This document shows, piece by piece, positions 34,989 through 46,835 of a DNA stretch of 64,000 bases. The stretch is from positions 11,752,792 through 11,816,791 of the forward strand of contig CM034613.1 of NCBI GenBank assembly GCA_020091685.1, read 5' to 3'. The notes under the pieces are model-generated. The model saw only the letters and a program-made list of their open reading frames with translations, ran no database searches and was not told the origin of the DNA. Source of the stretch: Lutjanus erythropterus (Eukaryota > Chordata > Actinopteri > Lutjaniformes > Lutjanidae). The translations under genes and the position numbers were made by a program. Every line of letters starts with the position of its first letter. Positions within the stretch are counted from its first letter, which is position 1.

Positions 34989-35430
34989 TGTCATGGTTTT
35001 GGATTTTTGTTGATTTCCTGTTTTATTTTGGTAGTCTTGCTTCTCCCTCATGTGTCCAGTCTTTACTTCCTGTCTTTGTTCTTTTTCCCGCTCTTTTTGA
35101 TTGCGATGTGTTTCACCTGTTTACCCTCCTGTCTCTCATTAGTTCTCCCTATTTAGTCCCTGTGTTCCTCAGTGTCTTTGTCAGTTCGTGCTTGTTTTTT
35201 GCTCGTCAGCCTGCGTCCTGTGTGTCTTCCTCCTGCGATTCTGTGTTTTTTTTCCCCTGGCTTGTTTTTTGAGTTTGCCCTTTTGGATCCTGTTTCGTTG
35301 GACTATGGATTTTTGACCTCCCTGCACTTTATGTAAGCCCTTGTTTCGTTGTTTCATCTTAATTAAACCCTTTTTGAACTGCTCCTTGCGTCATCTGCAT
35401 TTGGGTCCTCCACCTTGTTAAACCACAACA
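34989..35430 (+). mobile_element. Probable solo LTR of a Ty3/gypsy-like retrotransposon
   Basis: This 442-base segment begins TGTCATGG and ends CACAACA, the TG..CA form of an LTR. GCAGC (34984-34988) and GCGGC (35431-35435) on its flanks match at 4 of 5 bases, as an old target duplication would. Inside are a TATA-like CCCTATTTAGTCCC (about 35148), a T-rich body and ATTAAA at about 35362, in promoter-then-polyA order. No internal retroviral genes adjoin it. Confidence 0.5.
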
Positions 35431-36234
35431 GCGGCTGCATCAGATGGCAGCCCCTCTTGCCCAGCACGTCTGCCCCTGATGTCCCATCCACCCCCGGATG
35501 TTTTTAATCAGCAGAGTCGGACAGATGACGGCTCGTAAAAACCAGAGCAGTTTCACAGTGTTTTGATATAGAAAATGGAAATAAAGTTGAATGTAGGCTG
35601 AGACAGAATACTCTGATACATAACCACTCGACTGGAGTGATGTGTGACCACATTAAGCACAGACACTGACTTTAACCTACAGACAGAGCAGATTTGACGA
35701 CTTGCAACTCGACTCTGACTTGGAGGGTCAGAGACTCGAGACTCGACTCGACTTGAGACAAGATGACTGCCGCCCCCAACCCCCGCTCCGCAACGGGGAA
35801 ACGACAAACGAGCCCCTCCCGCATCACTCTTTCACCTGACCGCAGCGCTCTGCTCTCCTCCTCTCTGACAGTCAGTCAGCTGTTCCTGTCAAAAACATGA
35901 CGTGTCGTGGCTTTTATACCTATGGATGTTAACATTAGAGCTGGACAGTATTACGTTACAAGGCTGGTAAACATATAGCTTCGCTGTTTGTTTTTGTTTT
36001 GTTAGTTTTTTTTCACCCTGCGCTACGCTGACTTTGCTCGTCTCAGCCATAGACTGTAAAGGTCTCAGCTTTATGGTCATCACCTTTTTAAAAAATATTT
36101 AATAAATCTCTAAAGCCTCTATTTTCTTCTTCTCTTCTTCTCTTTTATTTTCTTCTCTGTGCATCGGACTTCTACCGACCGCACATAGAGCATACTGAAC
36201 AAAAAAAAGACACCGTCAAAGTTTGATGGCCAAA

Positions 36235-36236
<2 letters not shown>

Positions 36237-36279
<43 letters not shown>
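36237..36279. repeat. (GT)n microsatellite
   Basis: About 43 bases of uninterrupted GT dinucleotides. Confidence 0.95.
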
Positions 36280-36614
36280 CTTCACTATATTAAGGACAAC
36301 TAGGGGGGAAAAAACTATTATAACTCAAATATTAGATTTTTTTTTCCACAAATAGGCCTGTTTTGAAATTTTTAAATAATTACTCCATAATTTAATGAGG
36401 TCCCACCCATAGATATAGAAATAGAAGTATATAGTTTCTTTATCTATGGTCCTGGCACCCCCTGCACCCTCCAACCTGGGCCCAGAAATGTAGCCTTTCC
36501 CCATCTACCTTGGTCTAAATGATCAAACATGTAATGTAAGAATAGATCAAATTAACAGCTTTATGCTTTAATCCATGCAGACTAGACTGCATGCTCTTTT
36601 TTGGATGAGGAACA

Positions 36615-36790
36615 ATAGTGAGAGACTTGACATAATCTGCGACTTGACTTGACAACCTTGTGACTTGACTCGACATAACCTTGTGACTTGACTTGACTTG
36701 ACTTGGCCATGACAAAAAAACTTCGGACTTGCTTGAGACTTGGACCGAATTACTTGATACTTGCTTGGGACTCGGATTGGAGGGACTTGT
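36615..36790. repeat. GACTTGA/GACTCGA simple repeat block
   Basis: Irregular runs of GACTTGACTTGACTTG and TGACTTGACTCGACATAACC. Similar blocks occur at 3200-3690, 26580-26700 and 35690-35765. Confidence 0.6.
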
Positions 36791-37449
36791 GCAATTGTAT
36801 GGCAGTTACTGCCGCTAGCACTGCTAATATTAGCCACAATGTGTAGGAGGCTGGCAGCTAATGTTGTTTTCTAGTTCATTTGCTGCTCTTTGACATTAAA
36901 CCAAATGTAATCAAATATTTGGGTTGTGGACTCTGCGTTGGCTTCAGGAAACACTAAACCATATTTTTCACCATTTCTAATTTAATTTAACAAAAAAACT
37001 AATTGATTTATTGAGAAGATAATTAACAGATTAATAGACAATGAAAATAATTGTTAATTGTATCTGTAAAAATTACTATTATTATTCCATGCACAGTATA
37101 GTCTCATATACATGGTTACGTTAGTCAATAACATGTTTCAGATGAAATTAATGAAACAAAGAAATAAACTGGGTGATGCTGTAGATTTCAGAATGTCATT
37201 TGAAAGGGCGAGCACAGCACAGTATGTCAGAGGCTTCTGTATTTATATTTCAATGTATTTTAGATATAGTATGGAGGCCTAATCTTTTCTTTTTAGGGGA
37301 ATTCAAAATCACCAAATTACAAGAACAATTAAAACTTCAATACCAGTAAAGATTCAGGTTCAGGTTGCATGTTGGTGATGTGGTCTATTTTTTTGATACC
37401 TTACAATTCATTAATGCCACAAAGATAATCAGTTTAGGTAAAATAATAT

Positions 37450-37455
37450 TTTATT
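37450..37455 (-). terminator. Polyadenylation signal, DOMON gene 1
   Basis: AATAAA on the minus strand about 440 bases after the stop. The corresponding position in gene 2 (43993-43998) also has AATAAA, in matching surroundings. Confidence 0.55.
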
Positions 37456-37891
37456 TTAAAAAAAAAAGAAGAAGAAAGAAAAACTCAGTTGTTACATAAT
37501 GAAATGTGTACAATGTGTAAAATCAGTTTCACCAGTATTTGGTATCATATCTAGCATTAATGTGGGCTTAAAAGGTAACCAGACCCCAAACCCAATTGAT
37601 TATTTTCAATGTATTTGTCTGCAGTTAAGTAACAGGTTGTACAGGAACAAAGATGTGTTACACAAAACATTCAACTAACTCTTCAAAATGAATTCACTTG
37701 TTTGTTTCAGAGCCTATAACAGATGTGAAAGCAGCTGGCAGAAGGTTGGCTGGTTGACCACGCTCCACCACTCCTACTTTCCTCTGCAGTAAGTTGATAA
37801 ACAAATCTAAGATGTTTAATAGTTTATATTCAGAAGTACATGTATATGAAAAGAGAAGTTGTCTTTTTGACTCAAAGGGGTTTCAGTTTCC

Positions 37892-40800
37892 TCATAGCAT
37901 GGCCAGACCCAGCAGACCTGCAGAGATCAGCAGAGCTATAGGTGGAGATGGGAGAAGAGGGAAACTTGTATTAGGCATTGAACAAACACACCAAGTTTCC
38001 AGCACTGTTTGCATAACTTTACTCTCTCACGGAAAACAACCCTATTTGTTGTGCTTACCTTGTGTCAGTGATTGCTGGAGCGTAATGGCATGGTTAGTGG
38101 TTGTGGGAGTGGGAGAAGAGGAGGGGCCTGTGGAGAGTTCAGGTGTTACACAATGCAATGTGTACAACGTGCAAAATCAGTTTCACCAGTACTTTGTATC
38201 ATATCCGGCATTAATGTAGGCTTAAGAGATAACCAGAACCCAAACCCAAAATTTCTGGCTAAAGTGTGACAATCTACTGGTGAAAGCCACGCACAGCCTT
38301 GATTGATTTAAGATTTGATGTCTGCAATTAAGTAACAGGTTGGACTCTTCAAAATGAGTTCATTTGTTTGTCTCAGAGTCGAAACCAGATGTGAAACCAG
38401 TCAGCAGAAAGTTGTAGAAGAGTTTCTTTTGTGGAAAACAACCCTATTTGTTGTGCTTACCTTGTGTCAGTGATTGCTGGGGTGTAATGTCATGGCTAGT
38501 GGTTTTTGTAGTGGGAGAAGAGGAGGGGCCTGTGGAGAGTTCAGGTGTTACACAATGCAATTTGTACAACGTGCAAAATCAGTTTCGCCAGTACTTTGCA
38601 TTGTAGATTTGATGTATTTATCTGCAATTAAGTAGAAGAGTTTCTCTTGTGGAAAACAACCCTATTTGTTGTGCTTACCTTGTGTCGGTGATTGCTGGGA
38701 TGTAATGTCATGGCTAGTGGTCGGGTTAGTGGGAGAAGAGGAGGGGCCTGTGGAGAGTTCGTTGGTGACGGTGGTGTTAGGATTTCCCAGGTCTAGAACA
38801 CGGCTCCGTAATATAATTTGCGGGTCTCCCAGAGTGCTAGTATCTGAGAGTGCAAGCAAAAGACAAAATGATCATTAAAATGTGTTTTTTTCTAATAAAT
38901 ATTGCATGTGTGTAGGTGTATCTTAAATATGTTAGCTTACTGTTGTCGAAAGTCCCATTGGATATTGTGATTTTGACATTTGCGGTTCTAGCAGCTGGGT
39001 TAGGTACTGGGGCAACAAATGTACACTGGATTGTTCTTCCTGCAGATTTGCCTCTCACAGAGTTCACAGTCAGCTGGTGAACAAAGACGCATAACAGATG
39101 AGAAATAAGACAGTGAGTTTACAGTAGTGTGTTTATACAACAAATATTTATGTACCGTGCAGTTTGTGATGGTTTGAATTCATGTTTGCCTTGATATGGC
39201 TTGAGCGCCAGACTGTGGCGTTCTGTGCTTGCTGATTGTTCAGTATTTGACGTGTAGAACAAAATGAAAACTAAATTGAAGTGTAGACATAGAAATTAGG
39301 TTTATAACCACACCAGATAAGCTGTATAGCTTTTCATTCAGTTTCCATTACTACTCTGCAGCAAATTAAACTCACCTGTGTCTGGGTCAGCTGGTTATTG
39401 TTGAGGAGAGCACCAAAGAATTGGACATTACCACTGTTGTTTGCACAGACGTAGGTGCTGGCATTCCCTCCCTGTTGAACAAAAACAGAAAGGGTAAATA
39501 GAACCTGTTTGCACAAACTATTGTAGGGGTGCAGTAGGGATGGAAGATGACCACCAGTATATGACAATGTCCATAGTGAAATATCATGATGGATGTTGAT
39601 AGCATTGTATCATTTCTTTTATACTTTATGTTAATCATGGTAACTAGCTACAACAGCTTCTCCTGTGGGTTAATGATATGTATAGCGTCGCTCCGTCAAT
39701 TAACAGGATTGGTTCTTTATGTTTATGACATCATATATCCAGCCTGACTGAATCTGTTTTTTGATACTGCCTTTGCTCACTGCAGTCTCAAAGCAAGAAA
39801 TGCTCAGACATTGCATTTACTGCTTATGTTGCTCCTGACATGTCTTGTAACAAAGCAGCAGTAAAACTGTATTTCTCAGTGTCATGGTTAAATTTATCTG
39901 TATGAACCGGCAGAGCTTTGATGCAAAGAATTTACATTGATGATTTTCAGTTATCAAGTTTCTCGATGAATTGTTTCAGCTCTAGAGTACCTCAAACAAA
40001 CTATGTCTGGGCTAGAGTTTAAGGTACTTTCATCTGCAAGTGAGAGACAGAACTTAACGTACCAGTGTGCTGGCAGTTGACAGGGAGGCTGCGATGTAAC
40101 CGTCCGACTCTCCTGAGAGAGCAAACTCAAAGTTTTGTTCATTCTTCCGCTTAACCCCAAGAAAGAAACATGATCCACTGTTGGTGGGGTTGCATGAAGA
40201 AGGCTCAGCCACACAGAGTTGCTCGGTCCCACATCCTGAGTTATTCACAGGTGTCTGCGAATGAGACGAGAAAACAATCAAGTTGGTGGAAAATGTGCAC
40301 TTAGATGAAATTAAGAAGTGACTTACTTGATCTTTTTCTGTTCTAATTGTGTTCCATCATGCCCTGTTTTTGGCACCACTCACCTCCAGAGTTTCCACTG
40401 TCGTGTTTGTTGCCATTGTCGCATTTCTCATGTTGTTTACTGCTGTTGTCGTGTTTGGTGCCATTGTTGAATTTATCATGTTGTTTCCCGCTGTTGTCGT
40501 GTTTGGTGCCATTGTCGCTTTTGTCATTTTGTTTCCCGCTGTTGTCGTGTTTGGTGCCATTGTCGCTTTTGTCATGTTGTTTCCCGCTGTTGTTGTGTTT
40601 GGTGCCATTGTCGCATTCATCATGTTGTTTCCCACTGTTGTCATGTTTGGTGCCATTGTCACATTTAGTGCACCTATCACGTTGTTTCCAGCTGCTGTTG
40701 TCATGTGTGTTGCCATTGTTGCATTTGGTGCATTTGTCGTGTTGTTTCCTGCTGCTGTTGTCATGTGTGTTGCCATAGTCGCATTTAGCACACTTGTTAT

Positions 40801-41016
40801 GATGTCTCCTGCTGCTGTTGTTGTGTGTGTTGCCATTGTTGAATTCAGTGCACTTGTCGAGTTGTTTCCTGCTGCTGTTCTCTTGTTGCTTGTTGGTGCT
40901 GCTGTCATGTTTGCACTCGTCGCATTATTTGGTGCTTCTGTGTTTTGAGCGTCGGTGCCCATAGATATCCAGGACAGCGTTATGAACAGGATGGCGAGGA
41001 CCTGTCTGTTGTCCAT
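37892..41016 (-). CDS. DOMON gene 1: GPI-type, mucin-like DOMON (FRRS1-like) protein
   Basis: Six coding exons: 40384-41016, 40063-40254, 39376-39471, 38941-39073, 38679-38843, 37892-37935; 1263 nt, 420 aa. Residues 1-24 are a signal peptide (MDNRQVLAILFITLSWISMG.., ending TDAQ). Residues about 25-205 are Asn/Thr/Met-rich tandem repeats, nine or so units of 16 or 20 residues such as NNMTKATMAPNTTTAG, dense in N-x-T sequons. Residues about 212-350 form the DOMON part: GCGTEQLCVAEPSSC, CFFLGVKRKNEQNFEFALSG, SDGYIAASLS, NASTYVCANNSGNVQFFGAL and GRTIQCTFVAP. This resembles the DOMON domain of ferric-chelate reductase 1, but the cytochrome b561 part is absent. A Ser/Thr/Pro stalk and ALLISAGLLGLAML at the C-terminus suggest a GPI anchor. 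DOMON domains can bind haem or sugars; which, if either, applies is unknown. Confidence 0.8.
38059..38127 (-). CDS. Candidate cassette exon (stalk exon copy A) of DOMON gene 1
   Basis: A 69-nt stretch in intron 5, bounded by acceptor CTCTCCACAG and donor GTAAGC. It is phase 1 at both ends and open, encoding PSSSPTPTTTNHAITLQQSLTQ. It copies the last 69 nt of exon 5 (38679-38747) plus the donor. Inclusion would add 23 residues to the stalk without shifting frame. Confidence 0.45.
38461..38529 (-). CDS. Candidate cassette exon (stalk exon copy B) of DOMON gene 1
   Basis: A second 69-nt copy with the same CTCCACAG acceptor and GTAAGC donor, again phase 1/1 and open (PSSSPTTKTTSHDITPQQSL). Next to both copies lies sequence derived from the gene's own 3' UTR (see the repeat at 38030-38650). 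Use as an exon is unproven. Confidence 0.45.
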
Positions 41017-41594
41017 ACCTAGAGTTGGTAGGTAAGATTATTAAGATTAATCAGTTTAATAATATGATGAGATGCTTTATGTGGCAAGCTACTGACTTTG
41101 GGGGATATGGAGCAGAAAATATAGATACTAAAGAATTATCATATTTAATGATGACACACTTACTTACATTTCTTTGAGGTGTGACCTAGTATTTATTTAA
41201 AAACTAAAATCTGATTTAAAGTTCATATAACATGTAGTTCATGCACAGCTAAGTTAATTCTGTCACCCCCGTTAACAAAACAACAAAAACAAAGAAGTGT
41301 TCTGATTTTTAAAATGTTCATTCTAGAAAGTAGATGGAAAGAGTAATATTCAAGCTATACTCTGGCTGTTATAGAGCATTTTGCCTAAGAATTCATTTTA
41401 AATGCAACATTTGAAATCAGATATTCCAGAAAAGAAAACCTTTTTGCAAAATGTTAATAATTGAAATGAATAATAAGCCTAAACTGGATTCGACAAGAAT
41501 GTTTGAATTGATTACGTGTACATCATGTCGTTTTCCTTCAGAAGTAATTAATGAATATATCTCAATGTCTTGCATATACATTGTTTTAGCCTAC

Positions 41595-41750
41595 CTGTAG
41601 ATCTGTTTGTCTTCACTTCCAGTGATGGATGAAATTGGGCCAAGAGGCAAAAAGCAGCGCATTTACTTGAAATGAAGATGCTGTGTTGTTGTATCCTCAG
41701 TTGTGGCTTACAGCTGGACTGCTGATGATGTTAACATAATCCCAGGTGAA
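41595..41750 (-). promoter_or_regulatory. Non-coding leader exon of DOMON gene 1
   Basis: A donor CTACAG/GTAGGC at 41595 pairs with the acceptor CCAACTCTAG before GTATGG at 41018, placing the ATG two bases into exon 2. The same arrangement recurs in gene 2. The right limit is set by expected distance from the TATA-like box. Confidence 0.5.
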
Positions 41751-41778
41751 GATGTGGCACCTGTTCACTCTGTGTCAC

Positions 41779-41786
41779 TATTTAAA
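41779..41786 (-). promoter_or_regulatory. TATA-like box of DOMON gene 1
   Basis: TTTAAATA on the minus strand, followed by GTGACACA and, about 20 bases on, CAGGTGCCACATCTTCACCT. The block is nearly identical in gene 2 (48104-48111), while surrounding sequence is less conserved. Confidence 0.55.
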
Positions 41787-42215
41787 CATATGGGTTGGGA
41801 AAAGTCAAGTCATCATAGCCAAAGCAAACCTTCTCTGATGTCATGGACTGATAGATGGGTTGGCTGATATTGGCCTACCACAGTTATATCAATAAAGTTT
41901 TAAGTGTAAAATGGATTATGCCCTGCTTCCATTATATCTTTGTCATAAGTATTTTATAAGGACAATTGAGGGATTAATGCAGTATTGAGCTTTGTTTTTC
42001 TTTACCCCCTAATATTGCAGCATCAACCCCAAAAATCCAGTCCCTATCTCTAGGGTATGAAGTATGGAATAGGGGCTTGTGTATGTGTGTGATAGGAAGC
42101 ACATGTGAATTTTGTGTCACTTCATGTTCATGTTCTAAATGCATTACTTCCTTAATGGCTCACTGTTATTTAATTATCTTGATGAAGACGAGGAAACAAT
42201 CATTACTTTTACTGT

Positions 42216-43744
42216 CTTGTGTCGTCCTGGATGATTCTTATATTTGATATCAGCAACACAGTAGTAGCATGTAAAACAACATCCTGGAGTTGTAATAACT
42301 CCAAAAAAAAAAAAAAAATAAAATATGGAATGATGTGGAATTCGGTTCCAGTACGCAACAGCATCTTTTCCTGCACTTCCCTCTCTCTGTAATATCAAAG
42401 ATGTGATTTCTATTGTAAAAATAAGTCCAGGCCTCTCGATTTCAACATTGTTATTTATTTCCAATTTTTATTCATAGCATTTTACACACCATCAGAAAAT
42501 CTGTTTCTTCAACCTGCAGTGTGGCTGTCTGTCACTAGGGCAATGTTGTTCTTTGTGTCTAATTAATTTGTTACTGTCATTATCACCACTGTGCTTGCAT
42601 GCTGTAATATTTCCCAGTCCCAGTCTGCAGTTCCCAGATGTTTTTTTTTTTCATACTGAGGTTTCAGACATACTAATAAATCTCACACGCTGTTGTGCCA
42701 TACTAATAACATGTTGGTGAGGAGTTTCAGATGCAGCCAGTAGCTACTAACACTGGTAAAAATGCTAAGCCAGTCAAGACAGTGAAAACAGACCAGTTAC
42801 CTCCAACAGGAACTTGTCCAATAAGCTAATTCATCAAGTAAGCATGTTGACTTCCACACTGCCAAGCACTTTAAAGTTTGGTTGCCATTTTGCGTAGGAG
42901 GGGAGAACTTAGGTCCTCCTGTCCATTGACGTAGGCTGCTACATCCCAGTATTAGCCAGGTGGGTCTGCATGGCAATAGCTTTGTGCAACTTTACAAGAG
43001 GGCCATCCATAACCCTGCAATTCCTGCTACAGCAGCCGGCTTTACCAAAAATAGAGCTAGAGACACCAGGGGAGTGAGGGTTTGTTCCATCGGGCTCCAG
43101 GGAAGCTGCCCAAATACAGACAGCCAGACTACTGTATAAAAAGTTAGTGGTTTAAACACCCACACGCATGCATACACACACATCTCTTTCAAACTCACAA
43201 CATGGATTGTCACCCACTTCACCCTTACTCAGGTGGAGATCAAACAATCACTGATTCTGTGCCAGCACAGGTGCATTTCAGATGATCCATGGGTGTGACC
43301 AGGCAAGCCGGTTGTGTCTGAAACAAATGTGCACATTCCCCGTATCTGAAATCTGTTGTGCAAGCAACACTTCAAATGGACGCAGGACAGGCAAAGCAGC
43401 CATCATGATGTGGAGTTACAAGTAAGCACATCTCCAGTCTAATGTTGGCACTATAACTTGTGTATCAGGCCCCAGCAAGCTGAAATATGGAACTTTTACA
43501 TGTAAATATTCTTCAAATTTGTATTGCAAAAGTTGCATTTGGCAACAAAGACCATGGCCTATTCGAAGTTATTGCTTATTTTTTCTTTTTTGGTCGTATT
43601 TCATTCTCATTACCGGCTCCCCCAAGCCAAGTATTCTTGTTGAAAACTCCTAGTTTCCACCAATTAAATACACCAGAACAGCAATTACAGCTGAAGTATG
43701 GTTCTGCAAACTGTGATGTCACAAGCAGGTTTTATTGGCACGTT
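42216..43744. other. Spacer between the two duplicated DOMON units
   Basis: Short A-run (42302-42317) and T-run tracts only; no gene, clear repeat or homologue of either unit was found. Unlike its flanks it is present once. Confidence 0.5.
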
Positions 43745-43992
43745 TGTATTTATATGTCAATGGGTTTTGTAGATACAGCTGTCTATCCCTCTTAGCTTAT
43801 TACAGTTAACTGTTCTGATCCTAAAAATTAATTTAAAGGGAATATAAATCAACAAAATTACAGAACAGTGAAAAAATCAAAAATATTCTGATCTTTTCTG
43901 ATCTGCTTGTTGGTGATATAGCCTTGTGTTTTCTAATATCTGACAATTAATTAAAGCCACAAAGATATCAGATCAGTTTGGTTAAATATTAT

Positions 43993-43998
43993 TTTATT
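43993..43998 (-). terminator. Polyadenylation signal, DOMON gene 2
   Basis: AATAAA on the minus strand, about 1.08 kb past the stop; conserved in position relative to unit 1 landmarks (GCCACAAAGATA just beyond it). Confidence 0.5.
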
Positions 43999-45078
43999 AT
44001 TTCAAAAATAAAAACTTGTTACATAATTCAATGTGCAAAATCAGTTTCACAAATAATTGATATCATATTTAGCATTCTTCATGAGCAACTGCTCATTTGC
44101 ATGTGCACTTGCTCATACACGCACATGTGAAAATATCAGCCAATGAAGGCTTCATTGCAAAAAATAATATGTACATTCACACCCAAGAGAATAAACATAA
44201 CACAAATGACATAACAAAACACACATCTGCCTTTTGTTGGCATCATTATGAGTGACAGAAGAGGAGAAAAATGTTGTTTCTTTGCTTGTCTGGTGTGTGA
44301 CACATGGAAAATAAGAAATGGATGTAAATGTGTAGTGACACTGAAAAAAGCAAAATAATAACTGTCCTTCATGCGAGGATAACAAAAGAATAACATAGTC
44401 AACAAAAAGGCTGTCACTAGTTCCTCAGCTTTTTGATAAGTTTTGGAATTTATGCTATGCACTGTTTAAATTTACAAGCAGACATTTTCTTGGCATCACA
44501 GCAACCTTTTGCCTGACAGCATTAATGTGGGTTTAAAGGTAACCAGACCCCAAACCCTAACATGGCATCCCCGGGCAAAAGCCATGCATTGGTTAAATTA
44601 AGTTAGATTTGATGTTCAGTTAATGCCAATGGCCATAGTTGTAATAGTGTTTTGTATTTGTAGCCCATCTGGCCATTCAAAAGTTGATTTATACCTGGGA
44701 CACCGTTGATGTATTTGTATGCAATTAAGTAACTTGTAGAACAGGAATACAGTAGTCCCATGGTTCCAAATAAAACAAAAATGTGTTGCACAAACTTTAA
44801 ATTAAGAACTCTTCAAAATTAATTAAATTGTTTTTTTCAGATTCTGTAACAGATGTGAAAGCAGTTTGCAGGAGGCTGCAGAAACATGACCACCCTCCAC
44901 CACTCCTACTTTCACCTGCAGTGAATGATACAAAATTAAGCACAATCCTAATGATCTGGGCTGCAGTGTGCAGATAAAACTTCCTGTGAGATTTTTGTTA
45001 ATTTATATCCAGCAGCACATCGCTATGAAGAGGAAAGTTATGGTTTTCTTGACTTCACTCGTGGGGGTTTCAGTTTTC

Positions 45079-46835
45079 TCATAGCAATGCCAGACCCAAC
45101 AGACCCGCAGAGATCAGCAGAGCTATAGGGGAAGATGGGAGAACAGAAACAGACATATTAGACATTGTACAAATGTGTAATTTCCAGCACTTTAAGGATT
45201 ACTTTGCTCTCTCGAGGAAAACAACTCTAATGCTTACCTTGTGTCAGTGATTGCTGGAGTGTAGTGGCATGACCAGTCGTAGTAGGAGAAGAGGTGGTGT
45301 TGGTGGTGTTGGTGGCGTTGTTGGACAGTTCATTGGTGACGGTGTTGTTGGGATTTCCCAGGTTTACGACAGAGCTCTGTAATCTGGTGTTCGGTGATCC
45401 CAGGTCTCCAGAAGCTGAGAGTGCAAGCAAAAGACAAAAAGGTCACTGATATGTTTTTAGCACATCGGAAAATAATAACATATTATCTGCAATAGTGTTT
45501 GTGACACTTAGTTGACTGTTTAAAGTGCTGCATGTGTGAATGTCTATCTCTGATATGTTAGCTTACTGGCGTTGAACTGTCCAGTGGAGATTGCCAGTGT
45601 GAAACTTGTTGTTCTGGCAGTTGAGTTAGGTACAGTGGCAGCAAAGGTGCACTGGATTCTGTTTCCATTGACCTTGCCCCTCACAGAGTTCACGTTCAGC
45701 TGGGGAGCAAAGACATGTTAGACAGTGAGTTTACAATGTCTGTTCAGTATTTGTTGTGGGAAAAAAAACAATGGAAGTATAGACATAGAATTCAGGTTCA
45801 TAACCACACCAGATCAGCTGTTCTGATGTTCATGTTAATTGCTTTACGTGATTTTGTGTATTTTAGACCAGTGTTAGATGACAGGGCATTCAAAAGAATA
45901 AAAAGCATTCCCAACTACATGCAAAGTATAGTCCCCCATGACTAGTCTGCAGCAAGTAGAACTCACCTCTTTCTTATTCAGCTTGCCATTGTTGAGGAGA
46001 GCACCAAAGAATTTGACTTTACCATTGTCGTTTGCACAGACGTAGGTTGTGTCGTTCCCTCCCTGTTGTGCGAAAACAGAAAAGGTAAATAGAAAACACT
46101 GACAGATTGGCTCTGGGTTGGACTTGATGCTACTTTAATCTGAGTGACAGAACTAAACATACCAGTGTGCTGTCAGTTGACAAGGACGCGGCGATGTAAC
46201 CGTCCGACTCTCCTGAGAGAGCAAACGCAAAGTTTTGTCCACTCTGCCTTTTAGCCCCAAGAAAGAAACATGATCCACTGTTGGCGGGGTTGCATGAGGA
46301 AGGCTCAGCCGCACAGAGTTGCTCGGTCCCACATCCTGAGTTATTCACAGGTGTCTGCGAATGAGACGAGAAAACATTCAAGTTGGTGGAAAATGTGCAC
46401 TTAGATGAAATTCAGAAGTGACTTACTTGATCTTTTACTCACCTCCAGAGTTTCCACTGTTGTATTAGGCGTCAGTGGTGGAGCTGCTGTAACTATGGTT
46501 CCCATTGTTGTCATGTGTGGTGCCATTGTCGCATTTGTCATGTTGTTTCCCATCGTTGTCATGTGTGGTGCCATTGTCGTATTTGTCATGTTGTTTCCCA
46601 TCGTTGTCATGTGTGGTGCCATTGTCGGACTTGTCATGTTGTTTCCCGCTGTTGTCATGTGTGGTGCCATTGTCTGACTTGTCATGTTGTTTCCCACTGT
46701 TGTCATGTTTGGTGCCATTGTCGGACTTGTCATGTTGCTGCTCATTGTTGTCATGTTTGTGGATTGAGCATAGGTGCCCACAGACAACCAGGACAGCGTC
46801 ACAAACAGGATGGCGAGGACCAGTCTGTTGTCCAT
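45079..46835 (-). CDS. DOMON gene 2: GPI-type, mucin-like DOMON (FRRS1-like) protein
   Basis: Six coding exons: 46443-46835, 46163-46354, 45967-46062, 45567-45699, 45238-45414, 45079-45122; 1035 nt, 344 aa. The three DOMON exons are exactly the lengths of gene 1 (192, 96, 133 nt). Signal peptide MDNRLVLAILFVTLSWLSVG.. Then about five 16-residue repeats such as NNMTSPTMAPHMTTAG, with none of the 20-residue type found in gene 1. The DOMON part has GCGTEQLCAAEPSSC, CFFLGAKRQSGQNFAFALSG, NDTTYVCANDNGKVKFFGAL and NRIQCTFAATVPN. The stalk has TNTTNTTSSPTTTGHATTL, followed by ALLISAGLLGLALL and stop. Expected to be a GPI-linked, heavily glycosylated surface protein. A tandem paralogue of gene 1; the domain call rests on family memory. 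Confidence 0.8.

Larger units (their letters stand above)
34192..37234. other. Spacer between the lectin gene and the first DOMON gene
   Basis: No coding gene seen. It contains an AT-rich local duplication at 34535-34630 (GCTAGAGGCTATAGACATG twice). Copies of the AACTGAATATCTTTG..TTAATCAATAATGAAA family lie at 34735-34910 and 36880-37070. It also holds a probable solo LTR at 34989-35430, a GACTCGA/GACTTGA block at 35690-35765, a (GT)n array and another GACTTGA block at 36615-36790. The lectin promoter should lie at the left edge but I cannot pick it out. Confidence 0.5.
38030..38650 (-). repeat. Internal rearranged duplications of exon 5 and 3' UTR pieces
   Basis: Units start GGAAAACAACCCTATTTGTT at 38032 and 38433, and the parental segment starts at 38653. 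Each unit joins the 3' half of exon 5 directly to a copy of 3' UTR sequence (GTGTACAA.GTGCAAAATCAG, also at 37505). Unit 2 has lost about 180 bases of the UTR part. Junctions share GTAGAAGAGTTTCT.TTGTGG. Confidence 0.7.
37235..42215 (-). repeat. Segmental tandem duplication, unit 1 (holds DOMON gene 1)
   Basis: This unit aligns by eye with 43745-48410 along its length. Matching blocks include the 3' region (TTGGTGAT, GCCACAAAGATA, polyA signal), all six coding exons, exon/intron junctions, the leader exon, the TTTAAATA promoter box, and upstream words such as GATGAAGACGAGGAAACAA. Alignment fades near 37235 and 42215. Confidence 0.75.

Noticed and set aside
40349..40948. 199-codon plus-strand open frame with strongly hydrophobic repeats
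   Set aside because: It is the exact antisense of the Asn/Thr-repeat exon of DOMON gene 1. Repeat units of 48 and 60 nt keep every frame open, and ACC/ACA codons read back as Gly/Val/Cys. No splice or promoter support on the plus strand.
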